Assembly: GCF_029227915.1 (NCBI RefSeq) | Contig: NC_079875.1 | Span: forward strand, 10,039,001 to 10,103,000 | Length of the DNA: 64,000 nucleotides | DNA from: Hydractinia symbiolongicarpus | Taxonomy: Eukaryota > Cnidaria > Hydrozoa > Anthoathecata > Hydractiniidae | Direction: 5' to 3' | Shown: positions 45,355 through 57,038 of the stretch, piece by piece | Layout of the letters: each line of letters starts with the position of its first letter | Numbering within the stretch: the first letter of the stretch is position 1 | Notes under the pieces: model-generated | Database searches by the model: none | What the model was told of the DNA's origin: nothing | The model's input: the letters and a program-made list of their open reading frames with translations, nothing else | Program-made: the position numbers and the translations under genes

Positions 45355-48018
45355 GTAATTACGCTATGGGAGTGTACTTAAAACCACAGCATAACATGAA
45401 TCTGTTTTCAGAATTGTAATGATTGGCAAATCACAGAAAAATAATTCAATAACAGAGAGAAAGTTTTGCGGGAAAAAATTAAATACCCGCAAAAAAGGAC
45501 TGACATGCTGATCCGCGAAAATTTATCTCACCCGAAATAGTTTAGGAAAACGTAATAACATCAGCAAGATCGCGGAAAAATGCGTACGAAAAATTAACTG
45601 AATTGTATTTAGTAAAAGCAGAAATTGCTGAAAATTTTGAAGAATTTATATTTCGAGTAATAACCGCAGAAAAGAAACAGTTCCTAAGAAAAGTAAGTAA
45701 ACGTGTCTCGTGTACGAGAGAAAAAGAAATGTTTTTAGATGTGATTGAGGTTATAGGCTTAGGTCCAAGAACTTTTTGCTTACACAGCCTGCGTGTGGAG
45801 TTAATGATTGCTTGTTTAAGCCACATGGTCGTTAAAAGTCAGACCAAGTAAAAGATGGGTATGTTGAGGATAACTTAGGTGCTTTACTCTCTGTATCTCA
45901 CACGTTAGGGCTTTGAAATCACCCCTACTCTTGAGCACAGAATACTAAAGATGATTCCACTCACTAAATTTTATTTCTCAAATGACGCCCTCAGTCTAAA
46001 CGAGATAACGTAGAAATTAAGGCTCTTATTTTCGGCTAAATAAACTGAATAAGAAAATAACTTGTAAGTTCTGGTTTGAGATAAATTATAAAATCAAGTT
46101 TTCCAAAATTGTTTAAATAAAGAGTTCTTTTCCCACTAATGCAGCTGGTGCATATAATATAGATCTATAAGGATAGCAATTTCTTAACCAGCTTTTGGCA
46201 GGATTATTTTCAGAAATGTGATATACATCATAAATAACTGATCCGGTAATACGTCTGATTCTTTGTTCAAACGATGCAGTGCTACATGACTGATTTCTGG
46301 TATCTTATTCTATATATGCAATTTCTTGATAGGAAAAATTCATTTCATTAATTTGTTTTCGAGGAATTTCAGTTAGCATGCAAAATAATTTTTTTTCGTT
46401 AAAAGAAAAGGCAAGAAATTAAACATACAATGACAATGCAGTAATCTTTTTTACATATATTATACAGACTACTTTACAGGGAGCTTCAGTATCTTTGTTT
46501 AGGCGGTATTTATCTACAATTGTATGTCATATATAGTTAAGATCAACAAGTCAGATATCCCGAGCATCTTTTGAAAGATTTAGTATAGAATTCTAAAGTG
46601 TTGCAGATCTTTTGAGTTATGCCGAAGTAATATGCAATGTGCCTTCATATATAAAAGGACGATGGGACAATTTAATTCAGTTGGTGCATATGAAATACAT
46701 GAATGACATTCTCAATGACAAAATAAGTATTGTATATGATTCTAAAAGCATAGAATGCCACTTTATGTATTAAAAAAGTAATTGGTAATTAAACAGAGAT
46801 ATGTTTGTAAATGATGTAAGATTCTAGCAAACTTGGAATATGTCGTTGTATTCGCATACTCCACTCTAAAACAGATAAACTTTGTATTGTCGATGTCGAT
46901 GTGAAGTACTAATTTTATATTAAAATTATATAGCAAGGGAGGGCAATTTTTGCTCCTGTGCTCTTGTACGCCCTGATAATTTCAAATACATTGTGTATAG
47001 GGTTGTGGTTTAAAGTTTGTAAATTTGTAGGTGTTGATGAAGAGGTGTTAGTTCGTGCCAGGAGCTTAAACATTATTATTCCACGAAAGTACAAACACAT
47101 TTTTAAAATCTCTGCTGTGAAGCAGAAAAATTAACAAACAGTTATAGACAAATGCCATATAAAAATCTAAATTACGAACAGCGACTCCCTTTTAAGCACG
47201 TTTTGTTGGCTTTGAGTTCTCTTTTACGGTAAGATATTTGTGTTAATAAAAAGCTTGAAAACAAGAAAATACTTTTTGGATAAATCAATACTACAATACT
47301 CGCATGCGTCTGTGACGCAAAATGGTAACAGTAGTAGCGAGGCACACAAAAGGCGATAAATTAAGGACGGGCGAAGTATTTTATTGACTTTCCTTAGTCA
47401 ATGTTGCCAGTTTTGTTCACAAAATTCGTTAATTAATTTAATCCTGAACATTTCTTTATGTCACAAACACGACATTAACAAACATGAGGTTGACATTATA
47501 CGCACTTGTAATAGCTCACTCAGAAAATATTAAAAGAATTGTGAAAATAAATTTATATTTGAGCAGGGCTCTTGCTGAAAGGTATTTTAGCTATAATCTT
47601 CTTAAAAGTAAGGAAACATAGAGAAGGAACCGTAAGGGTATATTCCTTTTTTCAAATCGATCTTAATGGCTGTGTTATTAGGCCTTAAGTATGACTCACA
47701 AATGTGTATTTTTCCTCCGCTTTAAAAATACATTAGCAATATTAAGGTATCCAGAATCCCTGAAGTCACAAGCAGTTCAAAACACGTTCCATTGTGTAAA
47801 AAAATTGATTATTAACTATATGAAATATTAAAATGTGAAATGGGCTTGCTTTTTCCATCCCTAGGGTTTAACTTTATTATAAACCTTTCGATTTGTGAGT
47901 TGTCCGTAAGAAAAATACAAAAATTTAGCCAAGAACATAAAATAGCGAATGAATTTGGACCTATGAAATGGAGATATAATTTGATTGTGTAATTTGATAA
48001 TGTTATAGTGAGGCTATG
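45355..48018. other. AT-rich stretch with a Helitron-like relic
   Basis: At 47285-47385 sequence resembling the miniature Helitrons occurs (ATCAATACTACAATACTCGC, GTCTGTGACGCAAAATGGTA, AAGGACGGGCGAAG) without a CTAG end. Overlapping plus and minus frames at 45542-45851 are protein-like in composition but unrecognised. No gene is called. Confidence 0.35.
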
Positions 48019-48073
48019 TTAACCCTATTCGGTCCGGGGTTTTTCGAACATCTTATGACCGGGGGGGGGGGGG
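48019..48073 (+). repeat. Half piggyBac-like MITE and G13 run
   Basis: TTAA (48019-48022) is followed by CCCTATTCGGTCCGGG and GTTTTTCGAACAT, the exact inverted match of the right half of the 3423-3498 element. A run of 13 G (48061-48073) follows. No right end was found. Confidence 0.5.
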
Positions 48074-48805
48074 CTTGGGGTTTAGATCTATCTTTTAATA
48101 GATCATTGGTTATTATGTTTGTAAGGTTTTCTTAATTAAGGGTTTGATGTAACAGCACATGTAGCACACAGTGTTAGACACGGACTTGGTTACGTTAATG
48201 CAGTTGAGAAAAGAACAAAAAATTATTATATATACACTTACTGGACGTGCAAAATTGACAACTAAATATCAAAGTCCATCATTTATGCTGCCACTTACAG
48301 AACAAAAACATAAATGATGAATTTTCTAAATTTTGATCATGTCAATTGTCTGTAGTTGGTAATTAAGTAAGCAATATAAACATAAACACTCAATGAATCA
48401 TGACGTTAGAATGTCTTAGTAGATATTAAAACGTGCCATTTAATGTCCAATTTTTTATGTGTTCACCTCTTTCGTTCTGTTGGGGCAGGATCCGACTAGA
48501 ATTCCGGACAATTTTTACGCATTACTGTTGTCAGATTCACGGTCCTTTCAGCTTGTTGCTACTTTTTATGAGGTTTTATCAAACAAATTGATTTACTTTA
48601 AAGCTTCTTTTAGCGCGCGAGTAGTATATGGTCTTTCACAGAAGTTTTGAATTTGAATTACTCAAATTACCTAACTTAATTACCTAACCTACTTTTTATA
48701 TTACGCTCAAATGTACTACGACTCGGTTAATAACTTCTTTATTGTTTCAGAAAATGTCATTGTGCCGATCTGAGTTCAATTACAAGTTGTATTATCATTT
48801 GACCA
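48074..48805. other. Region upstream of the STRA6-like gene
   Basis: A frame at 48487-48647 opens after a splice-like TGTTGGGGCAG and reads DPTRIPDNFYALLLSDSRSF. It may be an exon but does not match the STRA6 N-terminus as I know it. TATTGTTTCAG at 48741-48751 is another acceptor candidate. The missing first exon(s) of the STRA6-like gene may lie here or further left. Confidence 0.3.
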
Positions 48806-50422
48806 ATGTTCCATGTAATATGTATACTTCAGTTATATACATATCGACAAACGAAAAAGTTAAAACCGCTGCTACCATTTTCTTTTTTCACAAATAATGA
48901 TCACAAAAGGACTTCCACTGTTCTGGCATTTGGAGCCATTGCAAACACATTTATTGAAATTTTGATATCTAAGAAAAGCTTAATGTTTGGGACACAGAGT
49001 TGGGTTTTTATACCGTTAACAAATCTTGTGTCAGTAGCAGAAATTGGTTTTCTTTATTTCCCCATATTCACCTGCATCCATTCTCCGTATGTTACTTTAG
49101 CATCCGTTCTTGGTGCCATTTATACAATGTTTATTACAATTGGGATTTTTGTCCGCTTGTTTCATGTCAAATGTGAAGGTGAATCCCAGCTGGGTGTTCA
49201 AGTATTGTCAGGATTTGCGATTTTACCAGACATTGTATGTTCTTTTGGGATTATGTTCAAGTTTATTCATCAAATCTTTAAAAGCATAAAAACAGGCGTT
49301 CATGAAGAACGTAAAGATAAAATACTGAAAAAATATCAGCAACAGTATGTTAAAAAACTGTTCAATCCATCTCCCTTTGAAGGCTCTTTAAATTTATTTA
49401 CCAAATATATTTATAAAAAAGATCCTTATTTTAAATTTTCAACGATCGTTTTATCATCTGTGATAATTATCATCACTTCATTTTATCAGATTGCAATCAC
49501 TGGTCTGTTTTACTTGCATTATATGATAAAATACTCAGAAAGGTATTTGGTGATTCAGAGAGCAATGTTTCGTGCCATAATAACATCGGCTGCCTTTGTG
49601 TTACTGATTGGTATGTTACAGTTATTTTTCTTCAAGAAGACTCATCGAAAAGATATGAGAAATGTGTACAAAAAAGGTCCCAAAGAAATAACAATATCAA
49701 ATACTTCGACCATTAAGCGAAATCTATTTTTTCCTGGTTACTTCATTGCCCATATGGTGTTTGGAATAGTGGTGTGTTATCTTATGTTTATCTTATTCAT
49801 CGCAATACCTTTCATTTTACTGATGGAGGTATGTCCTGATTGCTATGAAAAAGTTATTGTTCCAGCATTAAAAAAGGTTTATGGTCTTTTTATTATACCG
49901 ATTGTGATTTACATCGTACAACGCAGTCTAGTTTTCTTTGTGTTCAGTCCGAGAATCAAGAACGATCAAGAATTTATCAGGAAGATGGGATTGTATCACA
50001 TTGTTCTTTATTTTTCAATGTTCTATAATTTACTGCTTGGTGTGTTCTCGTGTTTGTACACCGTCTTCTTATCCACCATTGTAAGTCTTGTTTGCTTGGG
50101 AAGAATTGATCGTATTGTAATGAATCCGAAATATTTCAAACGCTTCCATCGTGGTCATCTGGCATATCTTAGCTTCTTGAAAATGGAAGGAGTTCATAAG
50201 AATCCGATTATGAGATGTTTCTGCCACATCCTTTTTGCGCTGGTATTCAATCAACGATACTTTAATTCACGCGACACCAAGATTTTCAGGATTTCTCCTA
50301 CTTCATACAGAGTATCACCAAGAGCACTCAACCGATGGCATCTTGCCGTTATGTTAATTCGAAATCCAGTTTTGATGCAACATCGAATAAAGGCAAAGCA
50401 AAGCACCTATGGAGCCCTTTAA
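48806..50422 (+). CDS. STRA6-like multi-pass membrane protein (main exon)
   Basis: Homologous to STRA6, the plasma-membrane receptor that takes up retinol from retinol-binding protein. In invertebrates the ligand is unproven. There are 538 codons from the first ATG after an in-frame TGA (48800). The true exon may start after ATACTTCAG near 48836, with the N-terminus in an upstream exon. About nine hydrophobic segments lie at ~38-56, 67-92, 98-120, 130-158, 211-240, 253-276, 309-340, 357-381 and 393-432. Family landmarks are YQQQYVKKLF (178-187), YIYKKDPYFKF then FYQIAITGLFYL, HLAYLSFLKMEGVHKNPIMR (451-470) and RALNRWHLAVMLIRNPVL (506-523). In human STRA6 the last two match YYTYRNFLKIEV...HPAM and RARWGLAYTLLHNP. 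The short tail ends KQSTYGAL. No frameshift or stop was seen; an intact large single exon is unusual compared with multi-exon vertebrate STRA6. Confidence 0.8.
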   Translation: MFHVICILQLYTYRQTKKLKPLLPFSFFTNNDHKRTSTVLAFGAIANTFIEILISKKSLMFGTQSWVFIPLTNLVSVAEIGFLYFPIFTCIHSPYVTLASVLGAIYTMFITIGIFVRLFHVKCEGESQLGVQVLSGFAILPDIVCSFGIMFKFIHQIFKSIKTGVHEERKDKILKKYQQQYVKKLFNPSPFEGSLNLFTKYIYKKDPYFKFSTIVLSSVIIIITSFYQIAITGLFYLHYMIKYSERYLVIQRAMFRAIITSAAFVLLIGMLQLFFFKKTHRKDMRNVYKKGPKEITISNTSTIKRNLFFPGYFIAHMVFGIVVCYLMFILFIAIPFILLMEVCPDCYEKVIVPALKKVYGLFIIPIVIYIVQRSLVFFVFSPRIKNDQEFIRKMGLYHIVLYFSMFYNLLLGVFSCLYTVFLSTIVSLVCLGRIDRIVMNPKYFKRFHRGHLAYLSFLKMEGVHKNPIMRCFCHILFALVFNQRYFNSRDTKIFRISPTSYRVSPRALNRWHLAVMLIRNPVLMQHRIKAKQSTYGAL

Positions 50423-50637
50423 TACGTAAAATCACAATATCTCATGAAGGCTTCGCAAAAGACTCTCTACTTCTCAGTCTAAACGTTTCGTTGTGTCGCC
50501 GAAAGGGAGAGGTGGGGAGAGGACGATAGTTTAACAACTTAACAACACAGACAAATGTACATTATTCTAACATTTTTATTATTCTAACATTTTTATATAA
50601 TAACATGGCGACGACAACTTGGAAAAGTGGAAAACAT

Positions 50638-50643
50638 AATAAA
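50638..50643 (+). promoter_or_regulatory. Candidate poly(A) signal of the STRA6-like gene
   Basis: AATAAA lies about 215 bp past the stop codon and is followed by a T-rich stretch. It is a plausible end of the transcript. Confidence 0.4.
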
Positions 50644-53329
50644 CACCCTCTTGAATATGAGCTATCTTTTTTATTATATTATTACCCCTTTTTTTATTTT
50701 TTTATTGGTTTCTGATATCTAGGTTTTTGTTCAACACAGATCCACGGACATAATATACATTGTATATATATATCGAACATTGATTGGACGTTTTTATTAG
50801 CTTTTTCTCATCTATCATTAAGTCGATTGATGTGGGTTATAGGAGGGCGGAGGGGTGCGAGTGTAGCACTAAATGCCCTACCCACATAACTTCTTTCATG
50901 TTGGGTTTTAAGTGATAATATTTTGCTACGAATGATGTCCGTTACATAACAATTTAAAATCATGCCTTAGCGATGACTGTCAACAATAGTTTTTGAGTTT
51001 TCAAAGATGCACTGTTTGGCATATATTACTTATTTCGCCGAAAAATAATCAAATTATTTCTTGCTTTGACAATTTTAGTGATATTTTAACTTTTCAGACG
51101 CCCTTTACTTACTGATTAAGGCGTTGATTACACAGAAAATCAGACATTAGCGAGACATACGTGTATTTTGTGCTTCGAAATATTTTCTTTTGACTATTTT
51201 GGATCAAGAAACATAACCACACATGGCACCAACCACACAAAAACATCATGAAACGGGGAAAAAAACGAAATTTTGTAAGGCGTACGAAAATTCCTAATAT
51301 ATAAAAAAATCAAAAATTTTGAAATGGTGGGTGTACCCACCTGCTTAAAATTTTCTCAAAATGTGATCTTTTTATTTAAAAACGGGAGAAATTCAGCTAC
51401 ACAAAGGCTCAGGCTTAGTGGGTTAATATGCCAGCTACGGCATTTTTGCTCCCCCAGCCCCCCACACCTAATTTCACTCCCTTCGGCATGTGTAGCGTTA
51501 AATAGCTATTGCTATTTTCTTTGTTATGGTTATTTCCAAAACACGCGTAAATATCTTCGCTATAATTTTTTTACAAGAGTTTGGGAACCTTTTTGACATA
51601 GCAAGTCCTACCACCGTTTTTATAGGTCAAACTGTACAGGCGTGCAAGTTAAACTGGATGATGAAAACATAATTACATCACCACGTACCTTAACGTACCA
51701 CCACGTAAACCCTTAAAATAGCACCTAGTCTCTGTGTTAATAATACCCGTATTCTGTCTGTTTGTCGGCAATATGGTAGACGAGAGTTGCAATGGCTTCC
51801 TTGATCTTGCCGCGAATTCATTGAAAAGCGGGGGGTTCTTTTAATTTCATTTTATTATATCTATTTCTTTTATTGTGTTTTATTTAATACCTAATAAAAT
51901 AATTATGATTAAGATTTGTAAAAAGTTTTTACCTATAAAAAAACACAAAGATTATTAAATTCGACTACACTAATTCAATTTTAAACCCCGGGTACGCTAT
52001 CTGATCCGTTCCGTTGATGAGTACAACGTGAATTTCGAGCGATTGCAGCATGTCTGTTGAACGATCTAAAGAAGCGGTGGTCATTTTGAAGGTGGTTTGT
52101 AGATAATTTTTGACCCTTTTGTCTTCTAAGAGCTTTGTACTTTTGTATTTGTTTCTTATAATGTATATATAATACAATATAAACTGTTTTGTCTATCTGT
52201 ACCGGGCAATATTACCCGAGGTTAAAAGTATAGACCGAGCTTGTGACTGAAGGTAAAATTTCTCGGAAAAGATAGATAAAACAGTTTACATTGTATTTAG
52301 TAAATGACAGCTATTTTGCTTGGATTTATAGAAACCAAGATTATTTTCTAAAGATTTTCAAATGATAACAATGTAAAATCCAGGTTTTAATGAAGAAAAG
52401 AAAACGTTCGATTTAAAGTTCATTTTATCAATTTTTAAATAAATACATGTACAAAGAGAAAACAAAAGAAGTTAAAAGAAGAGTATATCACACAAATTCG
52501 ACGTCTTTTTGCTTGTTGCGCACTGTGCTGATGGATGTTTATATTAAAAACGCAGTTATTTATGTGTGCACTATCGAACATGGATTTAAAATTATCAACA
52601 TTCCTCGATGATGAGATGGATGTAGTGTTTGTAATGTTTTGCAAATGACGCTTTATCAATTTTTTGTATGATGAAATAAATAGAATTGTTAATATTTTGT
52701 AAAGGTCGATTTTTACCACGGTTGTTTGGACTGGTTATGTCTGACATGTGTTATACGTTGTTTACCTAAAGGCGTGTAATAGGACTTTAAAATTTCGATG
52801 TTTTTGTGACCACTAATTGAAAAAGTTGAATTGGATGAACGTCGTTGTTAAGGAGAGTTGAAATGGCTGTTTTTCTGGGGGAGTGTTTCAAAATTTCGGA
52901 TTTACTGCATCTTGATTTTTAAGTCTGTAAGTATGTAGCTAGCGATTTTTAATGACTCTTCGGCAATGTTATTTGTTTACATTTGTAGCTACCATTATGG
53001 TTGCTATAAGGTTAAAGTTTATACCATGCTGTATAAAGCCCGTAGTTTAGGCTTTTTAGCCAGTCAGCGCTGCAGATTCTCCGTATAAACCGGTTGAAGA
53101 TAGCTATCAGTTAATACAGCCATATAAATCTTAAACAAAACAATTTTAAGACTTCCGATAAAAACGTCGATTTTGAGGGAGCATCCTAAAGCCAGCTGGC
53201 TAGCTAGCCATATTTATTCCCATTGCGTTAAGTGTTATATTCAGTTTGATATAAGAGATTTTTATCCTTTTTAAACTGACAATAAATTTTGCAAAATTCA
53301 CAAAAAAAAATTCAATTCCTTAAAATCAA
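50644..53329. other. AT-rich non-coding stretch
   Basis: It holds a 7-bp-stem palindrome GGTGGGTGTACCCACC at 51324-51340 and a Helitron 5'-end-like AATAATACCCGTATTCTGTC near 51740. Inverted TGTACCGGGCAATATTACCCGAGG-type sequence lies at 52198. No gene was recognised. Confidence 0.35.
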
Positions 53330-53690
53330 ACTGTTGGTTTTTTCCGAAAATGATATTATGCCTATAGATTGCATTGTTGTCAACAATCTGCACATTGGTG
53401 TGCAACATGGTTTGCCCGTACTAGGCACTTTGCAATTAATTTTTGAACTTTGGTGAAAACGTATTTCACAAAATAAAAAAAATTCTGGCCGACAGTTTTT
53501 GCTATGATGGGATAAAAGGTTGTAAACTGTGTTTTTATTTCCAGCTAAATTGTGGGAAAGGTAATTATTGGAAAAATGTTACAAAAAATATTATTTGCGA
53601 CCTATCGTACTGAAACCTAAGTGTGCAGCATGGTTTGCGCTCAATCTGACGTTCAACGTTATGACGGTTTTATTGTTGTAAGCGCACCAC
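53330..53690 (+). repeat. Dispersed repeat family R1, copy 4
   Basis: It shares ATTATGCCTATAG, GTGCAACATGGTTTGCC, CGTACTAGGCACT, GACAGTTTTTGCTATGATGG and GTAAACTGTGTTTTTATTT with the other copies. It abuts the Harbinger insertion on the left. Confidence 0.5.
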
Positions 53691-53729
53691 TGAATTTGTG
53701 ACATCGTACACCTGTGATAGCAAACCTTG

Positions 53730-54534
53730 TAGTCGGAGGTACCAAATGTTCTTCCTGCAACTAAAGGCCGTTTTCCACTTCAAGAAAATTTTCCGCGGAC
53801 CGGCACGGAACGGAACAGAAACGTTTCTGAGCATGCGTACTTCAAATGTTTACATCACATGAGCAGAAAATTTTCTTGTCTGTTCCGTTCCGAGGAAAGT
53901 TGGATCGAGTTCAACTTTTCTATTCCTTTCCGTGCGGAAACAATAGGAAAAAATATTAGGCAATTAGGTTGGCTTATTTCTTCAGAATTGCGCCACAAAT
54001 CATCTAGAGTTTAGTATTGGAAAGTAGGAGACATAATATGGACGCACAAGAAGAGGAAACCCAAACTTGGACTGATATTTATAATGTCAATGAAGATTTC
54101 AGTATCTAGCTGCCCCAAGGTTTCAACAGCTATAGTCGGAGGTACCAAATGTTCTTCCTGCAACTAAAGGCCGTTTTCCACTTCAAGAAAATTTTCCGCG
54201 GACCGGCACGAACGGAACAGAAATGTTTCTGAGCATGCGTACTTCAAATGTTTACATCACATGAGCAGAAAATCTTCTTGTCTGTTCCGTTCCGAGGAAA
54301 GTTGGATCGAGTTCAACTTTTCTATTCCTTTCCGTGCGGAAACAATAGGAAAAAATATTAGGCAATTAGGTTGGCTTATTTCTTCAGAATTGCGCCACAA
54401 ATCATCTAGAGTTTAGTATTGGAAAGTAGGAGACATAATATGGACGCACAAGAAGAGGAAACCCAACCTTGGACTGATATTTTTAATGTCAATGAAGATT
54501 TCAGTATCTAGCTGCCCCAAGGTTTCAACAGCTA
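53730..54534 (+). repeat. 403-bp tandem duplication across the Harbinger left edge
   Basis: Two nearly identical units, 53730-54132 and 54133-54534, each start TAGTCGGAGGTACC and end TTTCAACAGCTA. They differ by one deleted base and a few substitutions. Each contains about 32 bp of flanking DNA, the TAA target site, the left terminal repeat and the start of the MADF gene. The duplication therefore happened after insertion. Confidence 0.9.
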
Positions 54535-55515
54535 CTACTGCAACAACAACAGTGCGAAAATTTTGACAATGAAAGCCAGGTGGAAAATGGGACACAGAAG
54601 ATTTCCTTGGACACAGGAGATCACCTTGCTGATCTTATAGAAGAAATAAGAAATTATAGATGCTTGTGGGATACCTCCTGTAGAGCATTTAAGGAGTTAC
54701 CAAAAAAAAACAGGCATGGACTCTCGTGGCTACAAAGTTTCAACTTAGCGGTATGTGAACTTCTTTTAGCTAGCTACACTAAATGCATGGAAACATGTTA
54801 GTTTTTAGTTTTTGTTTATATTTTTAGCTTAACCTTAGTGAAATATATGTGTCATAACTTTAGTGTTAAAAAAAAATTATATATATTTATAGTCAGCTTA
54901 TTTTTGCATGCCTTTTTGTTACAAGTTTTAAATCAATTTTTATCCGTTACAGCCAAAGAAGTACAAGCTCAATGGACAAAACTTAAGGAAAATTATCGAA
55001 GGTGCATGAAGCGACGAGAAAAGGCAACTCGGTCCGGAGCTGGATTAAAAAATCTTCCAACATGTCAATGTTTTCGGGAGTTAGAGTTCATAAGCGATAC
55101 AGTAACGAATAGAGCTACAACCAGCAACGTACCAAACATATTTTCACCACCACAATCTCCTAGTTTACATGGCCAAGAGACTTATGTAAATGAATTTACA
55201 TCACCAGTTCTTTGCTCTGGTGCTAGAAAATCACCTGTTTTTGCCGTGTCAACTACTCCAACTAGCACCATAACAAGCACTCAAAAAAAGCGAAAAAATT
55301 CAAATGATATTGACAGCTTGTTAATGGCTTCCATCCAACGCGACTTAACACAAGCAACAACATTGCAGTCAAAAGAGGAGGAAAGAGATCAAGATACTTT
55401 GTTTTGTTTAAGTTTGGTGCAGGAATTCAAGGACCTAACAGCAAAGAATAAGAGACTGGCGAGAGTAAGAATCATGCAAGTATTTTGTGATCTTCATGAA
55501 GATGATAATGAATGA
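54440..55515 (+). pseudogene. Harbinger MADF-domain DNA-binding protein (broken)
   Basis: The ATG at 54440 (duplicate at 54038) opens MDAQEEETQPWTDIFNVNED, then stops at TAG (54509-54511). One phase over, the sequence continues QYLAAPRFQQ and a Gln run. The same shift exists in both duplicated starts, so it predates the duplication. The MADF domain follows: HLADLIEEIRNYRCLWDTSC and NRHGLSWLQSF, then a likely intron (GCG|GTATGTG to TTACAG, 54953), then KEVQAQWTKLKENYRRCMKR, SGAGLKNLPTC and FRELEFI. The exon phases do not join cleanly, so another lesion is likely. The tail is Ser/Thr-rich, ending in a charged helix at 55515. In active elements this protein brings the nuclease to the transposon ends. 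Confidence 0.75.
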
Positions 55516-55657
55516 CATTACTTTTTAGACTTTTTAAATTTTTATTGTACTGTATTTCCCAAGATTATTTATTTACAGCTACATGCTTTTTTATGAGAAC
55601 TAGCTTTTTTTCAGCCACAATATTATGCCCTTCTATCAAAGTTATTATGAACACTGT

Positions 55658-56894
55658 TCACGTATTCTGTTTGCCATGGGACTTGTCCTTTACCTTCACA
55701 AAAGAAATCTCTGAAATTCTCTCTGACTGTCTTTGCATCTCTGGAGTAGTTGTTTGAACCGAAATTATTCTGAAAAGACACATCCCCTCACACTGTGCAA
55801 TATCACTTCTCCAAGAACCTAGCTGTGAACCACTTCTAGCATCTGTGTCAATCAACTGTGGGGGGGGGGGGGGCAGTATTGGTAAGGGATTCAAATTCTT
55901 TTTTGCTCATTAAGTAATTGTGAAGAACAACGCATGCTTTTGTAACACTTGTAACAACCTCCTCCTTCGCAATAATTGGCGTCCGAAATATTTGAAATCT
56001 GGTTGCCAAAATTCCAAAAGTGTTCTCGATTATTCGCCTGCATCAGCCGATAGTTAAACATACGTTCTTTTATGCCAAGTGCATCTCTTGAATATGGTTT
56101 CATTAAATTGATTTTTAAGGGAAATGCCTCATCACCAACAAGAACGTAAGGATAAATTTTCTCACTGTACCAAATTTTCTCTGGATGTGGAAAATTCAGT
56201 TTATTCTTAAGGATTGAAACACCAAGGCTGCTACTCAAAAACACCCCTCCATCACTATTTCTACCAGAATCTCCAATATCCACCATGATGAATTGGCATT
56301 GCACACAGCCATTAAGACTAAAGAGTGTGTTTTTTTGTAATTGAAAAACATCGTGCCCGATCTTGCAGGAGCATTACTACGTGTTTTTGATCGATAGCAC
56401 TAAGTCAGTGCTTAAATTGCCACTTCATTTCAAAATCATTAGCGATTTGCTTCCATTGTTCCTCTGTTCCAGGACATGGCATTAAAACATCCCATATTAC
56501 AACAGTTGTTTCGTTTATAATTTGTCCAATACTGGTGGGACTTATACGAAAACTAGCTGCTATCGTGACTTGTGCATCACCGGTAAATATATAACGTAGC
56601 GTAACGCTTAAACGTTCGCTTGGACCAATTGACTCCCTCTTCTTGGATGACTTTTGTATGTACGGTCCCACTTGATGAAGAAGATTTTCGTATTGAGTAG
56701 GGTTCATACGGAAATATTGAAAAAAACAGAGCATGGTCATGTAGCTTCATTTCTGTTATAAGCAAGTGAAATTCACCTTTCTCTTTTCTTTCTTTATATA
56801 TTTGACGAATCCACATGCTTTTCTCGCATCTCTTCTTCTTCAAGCGATTTTGAAGCAATAAAAGCTTTTTTGTTGTTACACTTAATCGCGCCAT
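55658..56894 (-). pseudogene. Harbinger DDE nuclease (HARBI1-like, broken)
   Basis: Read on minus from ATG 56894 (MARLSVTTKKLLLLQNRLKK). The helix-turn-helix region GPSERLSVTLRYIFTGDAQV and FRISPTSIGQII leads to WKQIANDFEMKW, then the first catalytic Asp in LSAIDQKHVV, the second in MVDIGDSGRNSDGG, and DEAFPLKINLMKPY. The catalytic Glu lies in IENTFGIL after a phase change near 56035. Lesions include a seventh A in the run 56720-56726, TGA at plus 56405-56407, phase changes near 56340 and 56290, and a G14 run (55860-55873) before the tail DTDARSGSQLGSWRSD. Glycines around the first Asp are also changed. It cannot encode an active nuclease. Confidence 0.85.
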
Positions 56895-57038
56895 ATTTGT
56901 TTACTTTATGTATTGAAAAAGTGCGCCAGAAATGAAGTAGAAATTACTGGCAGAAAATTTTCTTTCTTTTCTGTTCCGTTCCGTTTCCTTTCCATTCCGT
57001 TCCGTGGAAAATTTTCTAGAAGTGGAAAACGGCCTTAA

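Larger units (their letters stand above)
53765..57035. mobile_element. PIF/Harbinger transposon, inactive
   Basis: Terminal inverted repeats start AGGCCGTTTTCCACTTC, then A or T, then AGAAAATTTTCC. They lie at 53765 (and, duplicated, at 54168) and inverted up to 57035. The flanks are TAA at 53762-53764 and 57036-57038, the 3-bp target duplication usual for this superfamily. The two expected genes are present in convergent orientation: a MADF/Myb-type DNA-binding protein on plus, and a DDE nuclease on minus. Both are broken. Subterminal CGGAACGGAACAGAAA repeats occur at both ends. Confidence 0.9.

Noticed and set aside
45542-45851. Overlapping open frames on both strands
   Set aside because: Both strands are open over 250 bp with no motif on either; cannot choose a real one.
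48459-48650. Candidate first exon of the STRA6-like gene
   Set aside because: Does not resemble the STRA6 N-terminus and ends without a donor that joins the main exon in phase; kept only as a remark.
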